Shown piece by piece: positions 1-12,297 of a stretch of 64,000 bases of DNA. Where the stretch lies: the NCBI GenBank assembly GCA_019192455.1, contig JAHCML010000004.1:62001-126000 (forward strand), given 5' to 3'. The stretch's first letter is position 1; every line of letters begins with the position of its first letter. The notes below the pieces were generated by a model that did no database searches, was not told the origin of the DNA, and saw nothing but the letters and a program-made list of their open reading frames with translations. Position numbers and translations under genes: made by a program. Source of the stretch: Alphaproteobacteria bacterium SS10 (GTDB lineage Bacteria; Pseudomonadota; Alphaproteobacteria; TMED2).

Positions 1-597
<597 letters not shown>

Positions 598-679
598 AGG
601 GAAATTGGACGACTGACCTTTTTATTCGACCGATCGGCAAACTCAGCCGCGGTTACGACAGATCATTAGGAGAGCTCCT

Positions 680-3600
680 ATGAGTGATGTGGCACAGATT
701 TTCGGACAGACGCCTACGGCGCCGAGCTTCGACCAGATCCGCATCTCAATCGCCAGCCCAGAGCAAATTCGCTCCTGGTCCTTCGGTGAGATCAAAAAGC
801 CTGAGACGATTAACTACCGGACCTTTAAGCCAGAGCGGGATGGCCTGTTCTGTGCCCGTATCTTTGGTCCTATCAAGGATTACGAGTGCTTGTGCGGTAA
901 GTATAAGCGCATGAAATATAAGGGCATTATCTGTGAGAAATGCGGTGTTGAGGTTACCTTGTCGAAGGTGCGTCGCGACCGCATGGGCCACATCGAGCTG
1001 GCCGCGCCAGTTGCCCATATCTGGTTCCTGAAGTCCCTGCCAAGCCGGATGGGCCTGATCGTCGACATGACGCTCAAGAACCTTGAGCGCGTGCTCTATT
1101 TTGAGAGCTATGTCGTTATTGAGCCTGGCCTGACCGATCTTGAGCCGCTGCAACTCCTCTCTGAAGAAGAGTATGTGCAGGCACAAGACGAGTACGGCGA
1201 AGAGAACTTCGAAGCCTCCATCGGTGCTGAAGCGGTCAAGAAGATCCTTGAGCGTATCGACCTTGAGGAAGAGCGCGAGATCGTCAAAGAAGACCTCCGC
1301 GAGACCGGTTCTGAAGCTAAGCGTAAGAAGCTGGTGAAGCGCCTGAAGCTTCTTGATGCCTTCATCGAGAGCGGTGCCCGCCCTGAGTGGATGATCCTGG
1401 AAGTTGTTCCTGTGATCCCGCCTGAGCTTCGTCCACTGGTGCCATTGGATGGTGGTCGTTTCGCGACCTCTGACCTGAACGATCTGTATCGTCGGGTGAT
1501 TAACCGGAACAACCGTCTGAAGCGTCTGATTGAGCTTCGCGCACCTGACATTATCGTCCGGAACGAGAAGCGGATGCTTCAAGAGTCCGTCGATGCGCTG
1601 TTCGACAACGGCCGTCGTGGCCGGACCATTACCGGTGCGAACAAGCGTCCACTGAAATCCCTCTCAGACATGCTGAAGGGTAAGCAGGGTCGCTTCCGTC
1701 AGAACCTGCTCGGTAAGCGGGTCGACTATTCCGGTCGTTCCGTGATCGTTGTTGGTCCAGAACTCAAGCTGCACCAATGTGGTCTGCCGAAGAAGATGGC
1801 CCTCGAGCTGTTTAAGCCGTTCATCTACCACAAGCTGGAGATGTACGGCATGGCGTCCACGATTAAGGCCGCCAAGCGTATGGTCGAGAAGACCCGACCA
1901 GAGGTTTGGGACATCCTTGAAGAGGTGATCCGCGAGCACCCGGTTCTCTTGAACCGTGCGCCGACACTGCACCGCCTCGGCATTCAGGCGTTTGAGCCGA
2001 CCCTCGTTGAGGGTAAGGCGATCCGTCTGCACCCGCTGGTTTGTACCGCGTTCAACGCTGACTTCGACGGTGACCAAATGGCGGTGCACGTACCGCTGTC
2101 ACTGGAAGCCCAGTTGGAAGCGCGCGTCTTGATGATGTCCACCAACAACATCCTGTCGCCTGCCAACGGTAAGCCGATCATTGTGCCGTCCCAGGATATC
2201 GTCCTTGGTCTGTACTATGTGACCTGGGAGCGTGATGACATCCTCGGCGATAAGATCGAGGGGATTGACGATATCGCGAGCCTGGCCGCCGCTTACAAAA
2301 ACGGCGACGTCATGCTGGTCGACACCTCCGGTGATCAGCCACGTGTGATCCAGGATAAGGTCGAAGATCCAGAAACTGAGCTGGCGAAGAAGCACATCGA
2401 TGCTTACGCGGTGCCTTACTTCCGCGGCATTGGTGAGATTGAGCATGCGCTGCATGCCGGTGACATCACCGTCAACGCCCGGATCAAAACCCGTTACCGC
2501 ACCAAAGATGCGGATGGTAACGAGGTGCTGATGAAGGTTGTGACGACCCCAGGCCGGATGATCCTTGCTGATCTTCTGCCACGTCACCACCAGGTTCCGT
2601 TCTCTCTCGTCAACCGACTGCTGACCAAGAAAGAGATCACCAACGTGATCGACACGGTCTATCGCCATGCGGGTCAGAAAGAGACGGTCATCTTCTGTGA
2701 CCGCATGATGGCCCTCGGCTTTAACTATGCGTGTAAGGCCGGTATCTCCTTCGGTAAGGATGACATGGTCATCCCAGGTACCAAGGTGCCATTGCTGGAT
2801 ACCGCGCAAGATCAGGTCAAAGAGTTCGAGCAGCAGTATCAGGACGGTCTGATCACCCGCGGTGAGAAGTATAACAAGGTCGTCGACGTCTGGTCCGCAG
2901 CTACTGAGAAGGTTGCCGATGAGATGATGAAGGTTATGTCTGCCGGTCGTCCGGAAGAGGGCATCAACTCGGTCTTCATGATGGCGCATTCCGGTGCTCG
3001 TGGGTCACCAGCACAGATCCGCCAGCTGGCGGGTATGCGTGGTCTGATGGCTAAGCCTTCCGGTGAGATCATCGAGACGCCAATTACCTCGAACTTTAAA
3101 GAAGGTCTGACCGTGCTCGAGTACTTTAACTCGACCCACGGTGCCCGTAAGGGGCTGGCCGATACCGCGCTGAAGACGGCGAACTCGGGTTACCTGACCC
3201 GTCGTCTGGTCGATGTGGCCCAGGACGCCATTATCGTTGAGCATGATTGCGGCACGGCTGAAGGTCTGACCACCAAGGCAATCGTTGATGGCGGCGACGT
3301 CATCGTCGATCTGGCTGAGCGTATTCTGGGTCGTGTCACGGCCGAGAAAGTGGTCGATCCACTGAGCGATGAAGTCATCGTTGAAGCTGGTGAGCTGATC
3401 GATGAGAAGATGGCCGATGCAATTGAGACCGCTGGTGTCGATAGCGTCAAAATCCGCTCGGTTCTGACCTGTGAAACCAAAACTGGCGTTTGCGCCATGT
3501 GCTACGGCCGTGACTTGGCCCGCGGCACCATGGTCAACACCGGTGAGGCTGTCGGCGTTATCGCTGCACAGTCGATCGGTGAGCCTGGTACCCAGCTAAC

Positions 3601-5023
3601 CATGCGGACCTTCCACATTGGTGGTGCGGCCCAGCGTGGTGCTGAGCAGAACTCGGTTGAGAGCACCGTCGATGGCTCGCTCAAAATTGAGAACCGCAAC
3701 GTCGTTATGGACAGCCGCGATCTGCCGATCGTGATGGGCCGTAACACCGAGCTGGTGCTGCTCGACAGTGCTGGTCGTGAGCGTGCACGTCACCGTGTGC
3801 CTTACGGTACCAAGCTGTTGCTCGATGAGGGCGGCGCGATTGAAAAGGGCCAAAAACTGGCTGAGTGGGACCCCTACACCATCCCGGTTATCACCGAGAA
3901 GGCGGGTACCATTAAGTATCTGGACCTGGTCGATGGCGTGTCGATCCGTGAAGTGACTGATGAGGCGACCGGTATTGCCTCTAAGGTTGTCACCGATTGG
4001 CGCCAGCAGCCGAAAGGCTCTGACCTCAAGCCACGTCTGGCATTACTCGACGAGAAGGGTGAAGTCGTCAAACTGGCCAATGGCCTGGATGCGATGAACT
4101 ACCTGTCGGTTGACGCCATTCTGTCGGTTGCCGATGGCATCGAGGTGAAAGCTGGTGACGTCATCGCGCGTATCCCGCTGGAAAGCTCCAAGACCCGGGA
4201 TATTACCGGTGGTCTGCCACGGGTGGCTGAGCTGTTCGAGGCCCGTAAGCCGAAGGACTTCTCAATCGTCACTGGTATCGATGGCCGCGTTGAGTTCGGT
4301 AAGGACTACAAGAACAAGCGCCGGATCATCGTCACGCCTGAAGGTGAAGATGCAGAGCCACAGGAATATCTCATTCCGAAGGGTAAGCACCTGGCCGTGC
4401 GTGAGGGCGATTTCGTCTCTAAAGGCGACGCGCTTCTCGATGGTACGCCAGTGCCGCATGACATCCTGGCGGTGATGGGGGTTGAGGCTTTGGCCGACTA
4501 CCTGATCAACGAGATCCAGGACGTCTACCGTCTGCAAGGTGTGAAGATTAACGATAAGCACATCGAGGTGATTGTTCGCCAGATGCTGCAGAAGATCGAA
4601 ATCACCGAGCCTGGCGAAACCACCTTCCTGACCGGCGAGCAAGTGGACCGCTTCGAGTTTGAAGCGGAAAACGAGAAAGCCGCGAAAGAGGGCGCGCTTC
4701 TGGCCAAGGGTATCCCTGTCCTGCAGGGCATCACCAAAGCCAGCCTGCAAACCCGTTCCTTCATCTCCGCCGCGTCGTTCCAAGAGACGACCCGGGTGCT
4801 GACCGATGCCGCTGTGAACGGCAAGGTCGACACGCTGGAAGGCCTGAAAGAGAACGTGATTGTGGGTCGTCTGATTCCGGCCGGTACCGGTTCCGTGGTC
4901 AACCACATCAAGCGCATCGCCGCTGGTCGGGACAAAGAAATCCTGGCCAACCAGCCAGAGCCGGAGACCCCCGCTCTGCCAGAAGCCGGCGAAGGCGCAG
5001 AAGAGACAACCAACGTCGCTTAA
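680..5023 (+). CDS. rpoC: RNA polymerase beta' subunit
   Basis: Full-length beta' subunit of RNA polymerase, 1447 residues, normal for Alphaproteobacteria. The N-terminal zinc ribbon ([10 protein letters not shown]...CEKCG) begins near residue 71. The Mg-binding catalytic motif NADFDGD is at residues 459-465. The second zinc cluster ([15 protein letters not shown]) sits near residue 934, next to the bridge-helix/trigger-loop region with [19 protein letters not shown]. The start ATG at 680 follows AGGAGAG at 668-674. The C-terminal tail is Glu/Pro/Ala-rich. It follows rpoB by 94 bases and ends just before a strong terminator. Confidence 0.99.
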   Translation: MSDVAQIFGQTPTAPSFDQIRISIASPEQIRSWSFGEIKKPETINYRTFKPERDGLFCARIFGPIKDYECLCGKYKRMKYKGIICEKCGVEVTLSKVRRDRMGHIELAAPVAHIWFLKSLPSRMGLIVDMTLKNLERVLYFESYVVIEPGLTDLEPLQLLSEEEYVQAQDEYGEENFEASIGAEAVKKILERIDLEEEREIVKEDLRETGSEAKRKKLVKRLKLLDAFIESGARPEWMILEVVPVIPPELRPLVPLDGGRFATSDLNDLYRRVINRNNRLKRLIELRAPDIIVRNEKRMLQESVDALFDNGRRGRTITGANKRPLKSLSDMLKGKQGRFRQNLLGKRVDYSGRSVIVVGPELKLHQCGLPKKMALELFKPFIYHKLEMYGMASTIKAAKRMVEKTRPEVWDILEEVIREHPVLLNRAPTLHRLGIQAFEPTLVEGKAIRLHPLVCTAFNADFDGDQMAVHVPLSLEAQLEARVLMMSTNNILSPANGKPIIVPSQDIVLGLYYVTWERDDILGDKIEGIDDIASLAAAYKNGDVMLVDTSGDQPRVIQDKVEDPETELAKKHIDAYAVPYFRGIGEIEHALHAGDITVNARIKTRYRTKDADGNEVLMKVVTTPGRMILADLLPRHHQVPFSLVNRLLTKKEITNVIDTVYRHAGQKETVIFCDRMMALGFNYACKAGISFGKDDMVIPGTKVPLLDTAQDQVKEFEQQYQDGLITRGEKYNKVVDVWSAATEKVADEMMKVMSAGRPEEGINSVFMMAHSGARGSPAQIRQLAGMRGLMAKPSGEIIETPITSNFKEGLTVLEYFNSTHGARKGLADTALKTANSGYLTRRLVDVAQDAIIVEHDCGTAEGLTTKAIVDGGDVIVDLAERILGRVTAEKVVDPLSDEVIVEAGELIDEKMADAIETAGVDSVKIRSVLTCETKTGVCAMCYGRDLARGTMVNTGEAVGVIAAQSIGEPGTQLTMRTFHIGGAAQRGAEQNSVESTVDGSLKIENRNVVMDSRDLPIVMGRNTELVLLDSAGRERARHRVPYGTKLLLDEGGAIEKGQKLAEWDPYTIPVITEKAGTIKYLDLVDGVSIREVTDEATGIASKVVTDWRQQPKGSDLKPRLALLDEKGEVVKLANGLDAMNYLSVDAILSVADGIEVKAGDVIARIPLESSKTRDITGGLPRVAELFEARKPKDFSIVTGIDGRVEFGKDYKNKRRIIVTPEGEDAEPQEYLIPKGKHLAVREGDFVSKGDALLDGTPVPHDILAVMGVEALADYLINEIQDVYRLQGVKINDKHIEVIVRQMLQKIEITEPGETTFLTGEQVDRFEFEAENEKAAKEGALLAKGIPVLQGITKASLQTRSFISAASFQETTRVLTDAAVNGKVDTLEGLKENVIVGRLIPAGTGSVVNHIKRIAAGRDKEILANQPEPETPALPEAGEGAEETTNVA

Positions 5024-5044
5024 TTAGCTGCGACAGGTTAAGAC

Positions 5045-5078
5045 AAAGAAGGCCGCTCCATCCGGGGCGGCCTTCTTT
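5045..5078. terminator. Bidirectional intrinsic terminator, rpoC and acyl-CoA synthetase
   Basis: AAAGAAGGCCGC at 5045-5056 pairs perfectly with GCGGCCTTCTTT at 5067-5078, giving a 12-base-pair stem with a 10-base loop and a T-run on the plus strand. On the minus strand the A-run becomes a T-run, so it can also end the convergent gene, whose stop codon (5078-5080) touches the stem. Confidence 0.93.
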
Positions 5079-6703
5079 TATTGCCCGTTCAGTTGTTTGC
5101 GTAGTTCACGCCGCATGATCTTGCCGGTTGTGGTCATGGGCAGGGCCGTCATGAACTCAATCACCCGCGGGTATTCATAGGCTGCGAGGTTCTGCTTCAC
5201 ATGGCCAGCAATCTGATCCCGCAGCTCATCGCTTGGCTCAAAGCCTGGGTTCAGGACAATAAAGGCCGCCACAATCTCACCCCGGGTGTCGTCTGGCTGC
5301 CCGATTACGCCAGCCATCTGCACCGCCTCATGCTTGATCAGGCAGTCCTCAATCTCTGCCGGGCCGATCCGGTAGCCGCTGGAGGTAATGACATCATCAT
5401 TGCGACCAATGAATTTGAAGCGGCCACTAGCGGTCAGCATTCCCCGATCGCCGGTTTTGAGCCAACGGCCCTCTGGCCCTTCAACAAATTTCTCAGCCGT
5501 GGCGTCTGGTTTGTTCAGATAGCCGATAAACATCACGGGGTCCGGGCTTAGGACCGCGATTTCCCCCTCCTGGCCGACGGGATTGCGGGTGCCCGTTTCT
5601 GGATCAATCACCGCAACCTCATGTCCCGGTACGGCAAAACCCATGACCCCAGGCTCCGCCGGGGCCAGGGCGGCGCAGGAGGAGACAATCATGTTGCATT
5701 CGGTCTGGCCGTAAAACTCATTGATCGTGCAGCCCAATGACTCGCGACCCCACTCAATCAGCTCAGAGCCTAAGTTTTCTCCGCCGCTGGCGACCGATCG
5801 CATGGTCACTCGCCGATCCTTGGCTTGGCGCATCAGCTTTAGCGCGGTGGGCGGCAGAAAGGCGTTCTTGATGCCAAAGCGTTCAATCAGGTCAAACGCA
5901 GCCTCGCCGGTGAATTTCTCAAATCGATGGGCGACGGTTGGAATGCCGTGATGAAGGGCGGGCATCAGCACATCAAGCAAACCGCCAATCCAGGCCCAAT
6001 CGGCGGGGGTCCAGAACAGATCACCGGGGTGGGGTAGGAAGTCATGGCTCATCTCAACCCCTGGTAGATGACCCAATAGAACCCGATGAGCGTGGAGCGC
6101 GCCTTTGGGGCTGCCCGTGGTGCCTGAGGTGTAGATCAGAATGGCCGGATCATCGGCATTGGTTTGCTTGGTCTCAAAACTTGGAGCCTGATCGTGCAGC
6201 GCGGCTTGATAGTCGACCGAGCCATCTGCCGACCCATCGATGGTAATCACCTGCCGGAGCTTCGGCAGGTGATCCCTTAGCGCTGCTATCCTCGACGCGC
6301 CCTCAGCATCGGTGATGATTGCGGCGGCTTCAGAATCTTGGAGGCGGTGGAGCAGGGCTTCCGGCCCAAACAGTTTGAAAAGGGGCAGGGTGACCGAGCC
6401 GGTTTTCAGAATGGCGATATGGGCGATTGCGGTTTCCGCCCGCTGCGGCAATAGGACGGCGATCCGACCACCCGTTAACCCTTCTGCAGCCAGATAGTTT
6501 GCCAGGCGGTTTGATTGCTCGAATAAATGACCGTAGGTGATGTTTTGCGTCTTGCCGCCATTGCCGACATCTATAATCGCAAGACGACCCGGTTCGGCCT
6601 TGGCCCATCGATCGCAGATATCAGCCGCGATATTGAAGGTTGCTGGCACTGCCCATTGGAAGTGGCGGCGGGTTTCTTCAACTGTCGGGTATTTTTTGAG
6701 CAT
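5078..6703 (-). CDS. AMP-forming acyl-CoA synthetase (acetyl/medium-chain type)
   Basis: ANL-superfamily AMP-binding enzyme that activates a carboxylic acid to its CoA thioester through an acyl-adenylate. The start at 6703 (MLKKYPTVEETRRHF) gives 541 residues, the usual length; an upstream in-frame extension to 6955 is Arg/Pro-rich and unlike the family. Visible motifs are the ATP-binding IYTSGTTGSPKG loop, the GEFYGQTE-type motif seen as NEFYGQTE, the TGD motif (WLKTGDRG), the hinge (KFIGRNDDVITSSGYRIGP) and the C-terminal TTTGKIMRREL with the regulatory lysine. The substrate cannot be fixed from sequence; it resembles the Acs-like medium-chain or acetyl group. It stands alone, convergent with rpoC. 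Confidence 0.9.
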   Translation of the reverse strand: MLKKYPTVEETRRHFQWAVPATFNIAADICDRWAKAEPGRLAIIDVGNGGKTQNITYGHLFEQSNRLANYLAAEGLTGGRIAVLLPQRAETAIAHIAILKTGSVTLPLFKLFGPEALLHRLQDSEAAAIITDAEGASRIAALRDHLPKLRQVITIDGSADGSVDYQAALHDQAPSFETKQTNADDPAILIYTSGTTGSPKGALHAHRVLLGHLPGVEMSHDFLPHPGDLFWTPADWAWIGGLLDVLMPALHHGIPTVAHRFEKFTGEAAFDLIERFGIKNAFLPPTALKLMRQAKDRRVTMRSVASGGENLGSELIEWGRESLGCTINEFYGQTECNMIVSSCAALAPAEPGVMGFAVPGHEVAVIDPETGTRNPVGQEGEIAVLSPDPVMFIGYLNKPDATAEKFVEGPEGRWLKTGDRGMLTASGRFKFIGRNDDVITSSGYRIGPAEIEDCLIKHEAVQMAGVIGQPDDTRGEIVAAFIVLNPGFEPSDELRDQIAGHVKQNLAAYEYPRVIEFMTALPMTTTGKIMRRELRKQLNGQ

Positions 6704-7158
6704 TGAGCGGCTGGTTGGGCTTTCATTTTGTTTCAATAAGCCGGGTTCAGCACGCCCGCGCAAGATTCTTGCCCCACACCGCTTGACCTGGGATAGGCGC
6801 ATGCATAGTATCCGCGCCACGCTGACTGGGGGTTGGCCGTGGGCATGAGGTTTCGTGTTCAGACGCAGCCCCAGATTACGGACAATCCCAAGCAGTGCGG
6901 GCGGGCGACGCCGCGCGGTTTGACCGGTCTTTTGAGACCAGATCATCACCGCCAAATCACCCGTTGTAGATAGTCATCGACGAGATCCGACGCGGATCAC
7001 TGGCCCATCCCAACATTTTTGGGACGCTAGGATGCGCGGTTGCGGGTCTTTGTTTTGTTGCAAGTTTCGTTGGGACGTGGCTTAAACCGCCGACCGAACG
7101 GGCAAAGTGCCTCGACGGTTATACGTTTTGACAGTTTTTCAGGAGCGAGCGTACGGCG
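6704..7158. other. Divergent intergenic region, acyl-CoA synthetase / rpsL
   Basis: 455 bases without a convincing gene. Two small hairpins are visible: GATCCG/CGGATC at 6984-6998 and TCCCAA/TTGGGA at 7008-7024. Promoters for both flanking genes must lie here, but I see no strong -35/-10 pair. AGGAGCGAG at 7141-7149 is the ribosome-binding site of rpsL. Confidence 0.5.
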
Positions 7159-7530
7159 ATGCCGACGATCAACCAGCTGATCCGCAAAGGGCGGACCGAC
7201 AAGCCACGGATTAACAAGGTGCCGGCCATGGAGGCCTGCCCCCAGAAACGTGGCGTCTGCACCCGCGTCTACACGACGACCCCGAAGAAGCCGAACTCGG
7301 CCCTGCGTAAGGTGGCACGTATCCGCCTGACCAATGGCTATGAAGTGACCGGCTACATTCCGGGTGAAGGCCACAACCTGCAAGAGCACTCCGTTGTGAT
7401 GATCCGCGGCGGTCGTGTGAAGGATTTGCCTGGTGTGCGCTACCACATTATTCGCGGCACGCTTGACACCCAGGGTGTTAAAGACCGTCGCCAGCGTCGT
7501 TCCAAATACGGCGCTAAGCGTCCTAAGTAA
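7159..7530 (+). CDS. rpsL: 30S ribosomal protein S12
   Basis: S12 sits at the decoding centre of the small subunit. The 123 residues match the family length and include [25 protein letters not shown] and the PGVRYH motif. The streptomycin-site lysines (Lys43 and the Lys of GGRVKDLPG) are both present, so no classical resistance substitution is seen. The ATG follows AGGAGCGAG. It begins the str operon and is separated from rpsG by only 15 bases. Confidence 0.99.
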   Translation: MPTINQLIRKGRTDKPRINKVPAMEACPQKRGVCTRVYTTTPKKPNSALRKVARIRLTNGYEVTGYIPGEGHNLQEHSVVMIRGGRVKDLPGVRYHIIRGTLDTQGVKDRRQRRSKYGAKRPK

Positions 7531-7545
7531 GAAGGAAGTTAGAGG

Positions 7546-8016
7546 ATGTCTCGTCGTCGCCGCGCGGAAAAACGCGAAGTCCTACCCGACGCCAAATTTG
7601 GTGATCAGGTCCTTAGCAAGTTCATGAACGTGCTGATGCTTGACGGTAAGAAGTCTGCATCTGAGCGCATTGTCTATGGTGCCCTCGATCTGATCGAGAG
7701 CCGCATGAAGACCGATCCGGTCGCTGCCTTCCATGAGGCGCTGGACAATGTGAAGCCATTCCTGGAAGTCCGCTCCCGCCGGGTTGGTGGTGCGACCTAT
7801 CAGGTGCCAGTTGAGGTCCGCGCTGAGCGCGCCCAGGCTCTCGCTATTCGTTGGATCATTGGTGCTGCCCGCAACCGGTCAGAGAAAACCATGATCGATC
7901 GTCTGGCCGGTGAGTTCATGGATGCCGCCCAACAACGTGGCGCGGCCATCAAGAAACGTGAAGACACCCACCGGATGGCAGAAGCCAACAAGGCGTTCTC
8001 GCACTACCGCTGGTAA
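7546..8016 (+). CDS. rpsG: 30S ribosomal protein S7
   Basis: S7 nucleates assembly of the 30S head by binding the 3' major domain of 16S rRNA. The protein is 156 residues long, begins [15 protein letters not shown] and carries the typical [12 protein letters not shown] and AFSHYRW-COOH end. The start follows GAAGGAAGTTAGAGG closely. It lies between rpsL and fusA in the standard str operon order. A 139-base gap with several hairpins follows. Confidence 0.99.
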   Translation: MSRRRRAEKREVLPDAKFGDQVLSKFMNVLMLDGKKSASERIVYGALDLIESRMKTDPVAAFHEALDNVKPFLEVRSRRVGGATYQVPVEVRAERAQALAIRWIIGAARNRSEKTMIDRLAGEFMDAAQQRGAAIKKREDTHRMAEANKAFSHYRW

Positions 8017-8028
8017 TCAAGTTTGGCT

Positions 8029-8135
8029 AGGCCGGTTGCTTTGCATCCGGCCTGGTCCATATGAGAGGCCGTCACTGCTTGGCCCTCTCTCCCAAACAGA
8101 GCTGAATGTAGCCCTTCCAATCCGGTAGGGCTTTT
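8029..8135 (+). promoter_or_regulatory. Structured rpsG-fusA intergenic leader
   Basis: Three inverted repeats lie in the gap. AGGCCGG/CCGGCCT pairs 8029-8035 with 8047-8053. GAGAGGCC/GGCCCTCTC at about 8070-8098 pairs with one bulge. AGCCCT/AGGGCT pairs 8110-8115 with 8127-8132 and is followed by a TTTT run. The last looks like a weak terminator or attenuator ahead of fusA, or a ribosomal-protein binding leader; which one is not decided by the sequence. Confidence 0.5.
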
Positions 8136-8155
8136 CGTCGAGATGGAACGAAATC

Positions 8156-10240
8156 ATGGCTGAAAACACCGCCGCCACACCGCTTAATATGTATCGCAAT
8201 ATCGGCATCATGGCGCACATCGATGCTGGTAAGACGACCACCACCGAACGGATCCTGTTCTACACGGGTAAGTCCTACAAGATTGGTGAAGTCCACGATG
8301 GTAACGCCACCATGGACTGGATGGAGCAGGAGCAAGAGCGCGGGATTACCATTACCTCCGCTGCGACCACTGCGTTCTGGAAAGATCACCGGATCAACAT
8401 CATCGACACCCCCGGCCACGTTGACTTCACCATTGAGGTTGAGCGTTCCCTGCGGGTCCTCGATGGCGCGGTTGCTGTCTTCGACAGTGTCGCCGGCGTT
8501 GAGCCACAGTCCGAGACTGTTTGGCGCCAGGCTGACAAATACGGCGTTCCACGGATGTGTTTCGTGAACAAAATGGACCGTACCGGTGCCGACTTCTATC
8601 GCTGCGTCGATATGATGGTTGATCGCCTCGGTGCGACCCCGCTGGTTACCCAACTGCCAATCGGCTCCGAAGCTGACTTTGCTGGCGTCATCGACCTGGT
8701 TCGCAACGTTGCGATCATCTGGGACGGTGAAAACTTGGGTGCATCCTTCCACGACGAAGAGATCCCAGCCGACCTCAAAGAGAAAGCCGAAGAGTATCGC
8801 ACCACCATGATCGAGCTTGCCGTTGAGCAAGACGAAGCTGCGATGGAAGCTTACCTCGAAGGTGAAGAGCCTTCTGAAGAGAAGCTGAAAGAGTGCATCC
8901 GTAAGGGCACCATCGCTGGTGAGTTCGTGCCAGTGCTTTGCGGTACCGCATTTAAGAACAAAGGCGTTCAGCCGCTGCTCGATAGCGTCATCGACTTCAT
9001 GCCATCACCGCTCGACGTTGGTGACGTGAAAGGCGTTAAGGTCGACAGCGATGAGGCGGATAGCCGTCCATCTTCCGCTGACGCGCCATTCTCAGCGCTG
9101 GCGTTCAAGATCATGAACGACCCGTTCGTTGGTTCCCTGACCTTCGCGCGGATCTATTCCGGTAAGCTTGAGGCTGGTTCCTACGTGCTGAACACGGTTA
9201 AGGAGCAGAAAGAGCGCATCGGTCGGATGCTGCTTATGCACTCCAACAACCGGGAAGAGATCAAAGAGGCTGAAGCTGGCGATATCGTCGCCATCGTTGG
9301 TCTGAAAAACACCACCACGGGTGACACGCTTTGCGATAGCTCAGCGCCAATCATCCTGGAGCGTATGGAATTCCCAGATCCGGTTATCGAGATTGCGGTT
9401 GAGCCTAAGTCCAAGGCCGACCAGGAGAAGATGTCCACCGCCCTGCAGCGTCTGGCGGCTGAAGATCCATCCTTCCGCGTCTCTGTAGATCACGAGAGTG
9501 GCCAGACCATCATTAAGGGGATGGGCGAACTCCACCTTGAGATCATCGTCGACCGGATGAAGCGTGAATTTAAGGTCGATGCGAATATTGGTGCACCACA
9601 GGTGGCCTATCGCGAGACCCTGGGTAAGGTCACTGAAGTAGACTACACCCACAAGAAACAGTCCGGTGGTTCCGGTCAGTTTGCCCGCATCAAGCTCAAC
9701 TTTATTCCTGGTGAGCGTGGCGCAGGTTACGAATTCTCCAGCAGCATTGTTGGTGGCTCGGTACCGAAGGAATACATCCCAGGCGTTGAGAAGGGCCTGG
9801 CATCCGCGAAGGAAAGTGGCGTGATCGCTGGCTTCCCCGTGGTCGATTTCTCAGTTGAGCTGATCGACGGTGCCTATCACGAGGTTGATAGCTCGGTCAT
9901 GGCGTTCGAGATCGCGGCCAAGGCTGCCTTCCGTGAGGCCATTGCCAAGTCAAACCCGCAGCTGCTTGAGCCTGTGATGAAGGTCGAAGTTGTGACCCCT
10001 GAAGAGTACATGGGTGACATCATCGGTGACCTGAACAGCCGACGTGGCCAGGTGGCCAACATGGACCAGCGCGGCATTGCGCGCGTCGTTGAAGCCATGG
10101 TGCCTCTTGCAAATATGTTCGGATACGTTAATAACCTGCGCTCCATGAGCCAGGGCCGGGCGAACTACTCCATGCAGTTCGACCATTATGAGCCAGTGCC
10201 GCAAGCGATTGCGGATGAGGTGAAAGCCAAAATGGCCTGA
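8156..10240 (+). CDS. fusA: Elongation factor G
   Basis: Translational GTPase EF-G drives translocation of tRNA and mRNA and, with RRF, ribosome recycling. The 694 residues are the normal length. G1 is [10 protein letters not shown] near residues 22-31, G2 includes the [10 protein letters not shown] segment, G3 is DTPGHVDF and G4 is NKMD. Domains II-V follow with the domain IV loop [12 protein letters not shown]. The ATG lies a few bases after a GGAACGAAA region. The gene sits in its usual place between rpsG and tuf. Confidence 0.99.
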   Translation: MAENTAATPLNMYRNIGIMAHIDAGKTTTTERILFYTGKSYKIGEVHDGNATMDWMEQEQERGITITSAATTAFWKDHRINIIDTPGHVDFTIEVERSLRVLDGAVAVFDSVAGVEPQSETVWRQADKYGVPRMCFVNKMDRTGADFYRCVDMMVDRLGATPLVTQLPIGSEADFAGVIDLVRNVAIIWDGENLGASFHDEEIPADLKEKAEEYRTTMIELAVEQDEAAMEAYLEGEEPSEEKLKECIRKGTIAGEFVPVLCGTAFKNKGVQPLLDSVIDFMPSPLDVGDVKGVKVDSDEADSRPSSADAPFSALAFKIMNDPFVGSLTFARIYSGKLEAGSYVLNTVKEQKERIGRMLLMHSNNREEIKEAEAGDIVAIVGLKNTTTGDTLCDSSAPIILERMEFPDPVIEIAVEPKSKADQEKMSTALQRLAAEDPSFRVSVDHESGQTIIKGMGELHLEIIVDRMKREFKVDANIGAPQVAYRETLGKVTEVDYTHKKQSGGSGQFARIKLNFIPGERGAGYEFSSSIVGGSVPKEYIPGVEKGLASAKESGVIAGFPVVDFSVELIDGAYHEVDSSVMAFEIAAKAAFREAIAKSNPQLLEPVMKVEVVTPEEYMGDIIGDLNSRRGQVANMDQRGIARVVEAMVPLANMFGYVNNLRSMSQGRANYSMQFDHYEPVPQAIADEVKAKMA

Positions 10241-10319
10241 TTGCTTCCTGGCAATCGAAACAAGACATGGGGCCCATGCGAGTTGCAAAGGTTGCAATTC
10301 TCTTTCGGTCCCGTTATCT

Positions 10320-10349
10320 GAGGGCGCCCTCGGTTAAGTGGGTGCCCTC
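10320..10349 (+). promoter_or_regulatory. Hairpin in the fusA-tuf gap
   Basis: GAGGGCGCCC at 10320-10329 and GGGTGCCCTC at 10340-10349 form a 10-base-pair stem with one G-U pair and a 10-base loop. No T-run follows. It could be an RNA-processing or attenuation site in the 220-base gap before tuf. The rest of the gap shows no clear promoter; a GGAGAG ribosome-binding site precedes tuf. Confidence 0.45.
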
Positions 10350-10460
10350 AACACTGCGGTTAAGTTGAATTTCCCAGTTGGGTAATCCGCGAAGCCGAAG
10401 TGCTGACATCAATTAGTTGACTATGAAGAGCGAGAGCTCGCGCCTGACGGAGAGTGTAAA

Positions 10461-11651
10461 ATGGCGAAGGAAAAGTTTGAGCGTAATAAGCCGCATGCCA
10501 ACATTGGCACCATCGGCCACGTTGACCACGGTAAAACCTCGCTGACCGCAGCGATCACCAAAGTGTTGGCTGAAGCTGGCGGCGCTGAGTTCCAGGATTA
10601 TTCCTCGATCGATAAGGCTCCTGAAGAGCGCGCTCGTGGTATCACGATCTCTACTGCACACGTTGAGTATGAGACCGACAACCGCCACTATGCTCACGTT
10701 GACTGCCCAGGTCACGCTGACTACGTGAAGAACATGATCACCGGTGCTGCCCAGATGGATGGCGCTATCCTGGTTGTGTCTGCTGCTGACGGCCCAATGC
10801 CACAGACCCGTGAGCACATCCTGCTCGCTCGTCAGGTTGGTGTCCCAGCTATCGTTGTCTTCATGAACAAAGTTGACCAAGTCGACGACGAAGAGCTTCT
10901 CGAGCTCGTCGAAATGGAAATCCGTGAGCTGCTCAGCTCCTACGATTTCCCAGGCGACGATATTCCAATCGTTAAAGGTTCCGCTCTTGCTGCTCTCGAA
11001 GACAGCAACGACGAGATCGGCAAAAACGCGATCATGGAACTGATGGCTGAAGTTGATAAGTACATCCCACAGCCTGACCGTCCGAAGGATCGTCCGTTCC
11101 TGATGCCTATCGAGGACGTGTTCTCGATCTCAGGTCGCGGTACCGTTGTGACCGGCCGTGTTGAGCAGGGTGTTGTTAACGTTGGTGACGAAGTTGAGAT
11201 CATCGGCATCCGCGACACCTCGAAAACCACCGTCACCGGTGTTGAAATGTTCCGTAAGCTGCTTGACAGCGGTGAAGCTGGCGACAATATTGGCGCGCTG
11301 CTTCGGGGTACCAAGCGTGAAGACGTCGAGCGTGGCCAGGTTCTGGCTCAGCCCGGTTCCATCACGCCGCACACCAGCTTCTCTTGTGAGGCCTACATCC
11401 TCACTAAAGAAGAAGGTGGTCGTCACACCCCGTTCTTCACTGATTACCGTCCGCAGTTCTACTTCCGGACCACTGACGTGACCGGTTCATGCAAACTGCC
11501 TGAAGGCACCGAGATGGTGATGCCAGGCGATAACGTGACCATGGAAGTCGAACTCATCGCACCAATCGCGATGGACGAAGGCCTACGTTTTGCTATCCGT
11601 GAAGGTGGCCGCACTGTCGGCGCCGGCGTGGTGGCGAAAATTAATAAGTAA
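10461..11651 (+). CDS. tuf: Elongation factor Tu
   Basis: EF-Tu delivers aminoacyl-tRNA to the ribosome as a GTP complex. It has 396 residues with G1 [10 protein letters not shown] at about residues 19-28, the RGITI switch I, DCPGHADY (G3) and NKVD (G4), then beta-barrel domains II and III ending VAKINK. The ATG follows ACGGAGAG. Only one tuf copy is seen here; a second copy elsewhere is common in the class. Codon choice is strongly biased, as expected for a very highly expressed gene. Confidence 0.99.
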   Translation: MAKEKFERNKPHANIGTIGHVDHGKTSLTAAITKVLAEAGGAEFQDYSSIDKAPEERARGITISTAHVEYETDNRHYAHVDCPGHADYVKNMITGAAQMDGAILVVSAADGPMPQTREHILLARQVGVPAIVVFMNKVDQVDDEELLELVEMEIRELLSSYDFPGDDIPIVKGSALAALEDSNDEIGKNAIMELMAEVDKYIPQPDRPKDRPFLMPIEDVFSISGRGTVVTGRVEQGVVNVGDEVEIIGIRDTSKTTVTGVEMFRKLLDSGEAGDNIGALLRGTKREDVERGQVLAQPGSITPHTSFSCEAYILTKEEGGRHTPFFTDYRPQFYFRTTDVTGSCKLPEGTEMVMPGDNVTMEVELIAPIAMDEGLRFAIREGGRTVGAGVVAKINK

Positions 11652-11929
11652 GCTAATCAGCTTATTTAATGCGAAATGTGGGCGGTACTTTCGTGCCGCC
11701 CCATTACAACGCTCCGGTGCCTCGCTTTAACGTGTGGCCCGCCCCGGCGACAGGCCGGGACCCGTTACCCCGAGGGGTAGCGACTTAGCTGTCTTAAAGA
11801 AGATGGCGACTTTGTTGTTTGAACGCCGGCCGGTGGTGACTGCCGCCGGACGAGTTTTGAAGAGCCTGATCCAACTGTCTTTGCAAGGGTGCAAGGATAA
11901 GGGATCGGGGTAATTGAGGTTTTGTGACC
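11652..11929 (+). promoter_or_regulatory. Structured tuf-rpsJ leader
   Basis: A 278-base gap with a series of hairpins: TAAGCT/AGCTTA overlapping the tuf stop (11649-11664), GGGCGGTAC/GTGCCGCCC (11680-11701, UUUC loop, one G-U pair), CCCGGC/GCCGGG (11743-11759), and CGTTACCCC/GGGGTAGCG (11763-11782). This looks like an S10-operon leader. In gammaproteobacteria that leader is bound by L4, but the equivalent here is unproven. No clear T-run terminator or strong promoter was found. Confidence 0.5.
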
Positions 11930-12238
<309 letters not shown>

Positions 12239-12297
12239 GCACAGCGAGTAAGGATTGCCTGCCAATTGAACGGCGGGCGTGTTGAGAGGTTTGAACA

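Noticed and set aside
6704-6955. N-terminal extension of the acyl-CoA synthetase to 6955
   Set aside because: The extra 84 residues are Arg/Pro-rich and unlike the family; ATG 6703 gives the normal start.
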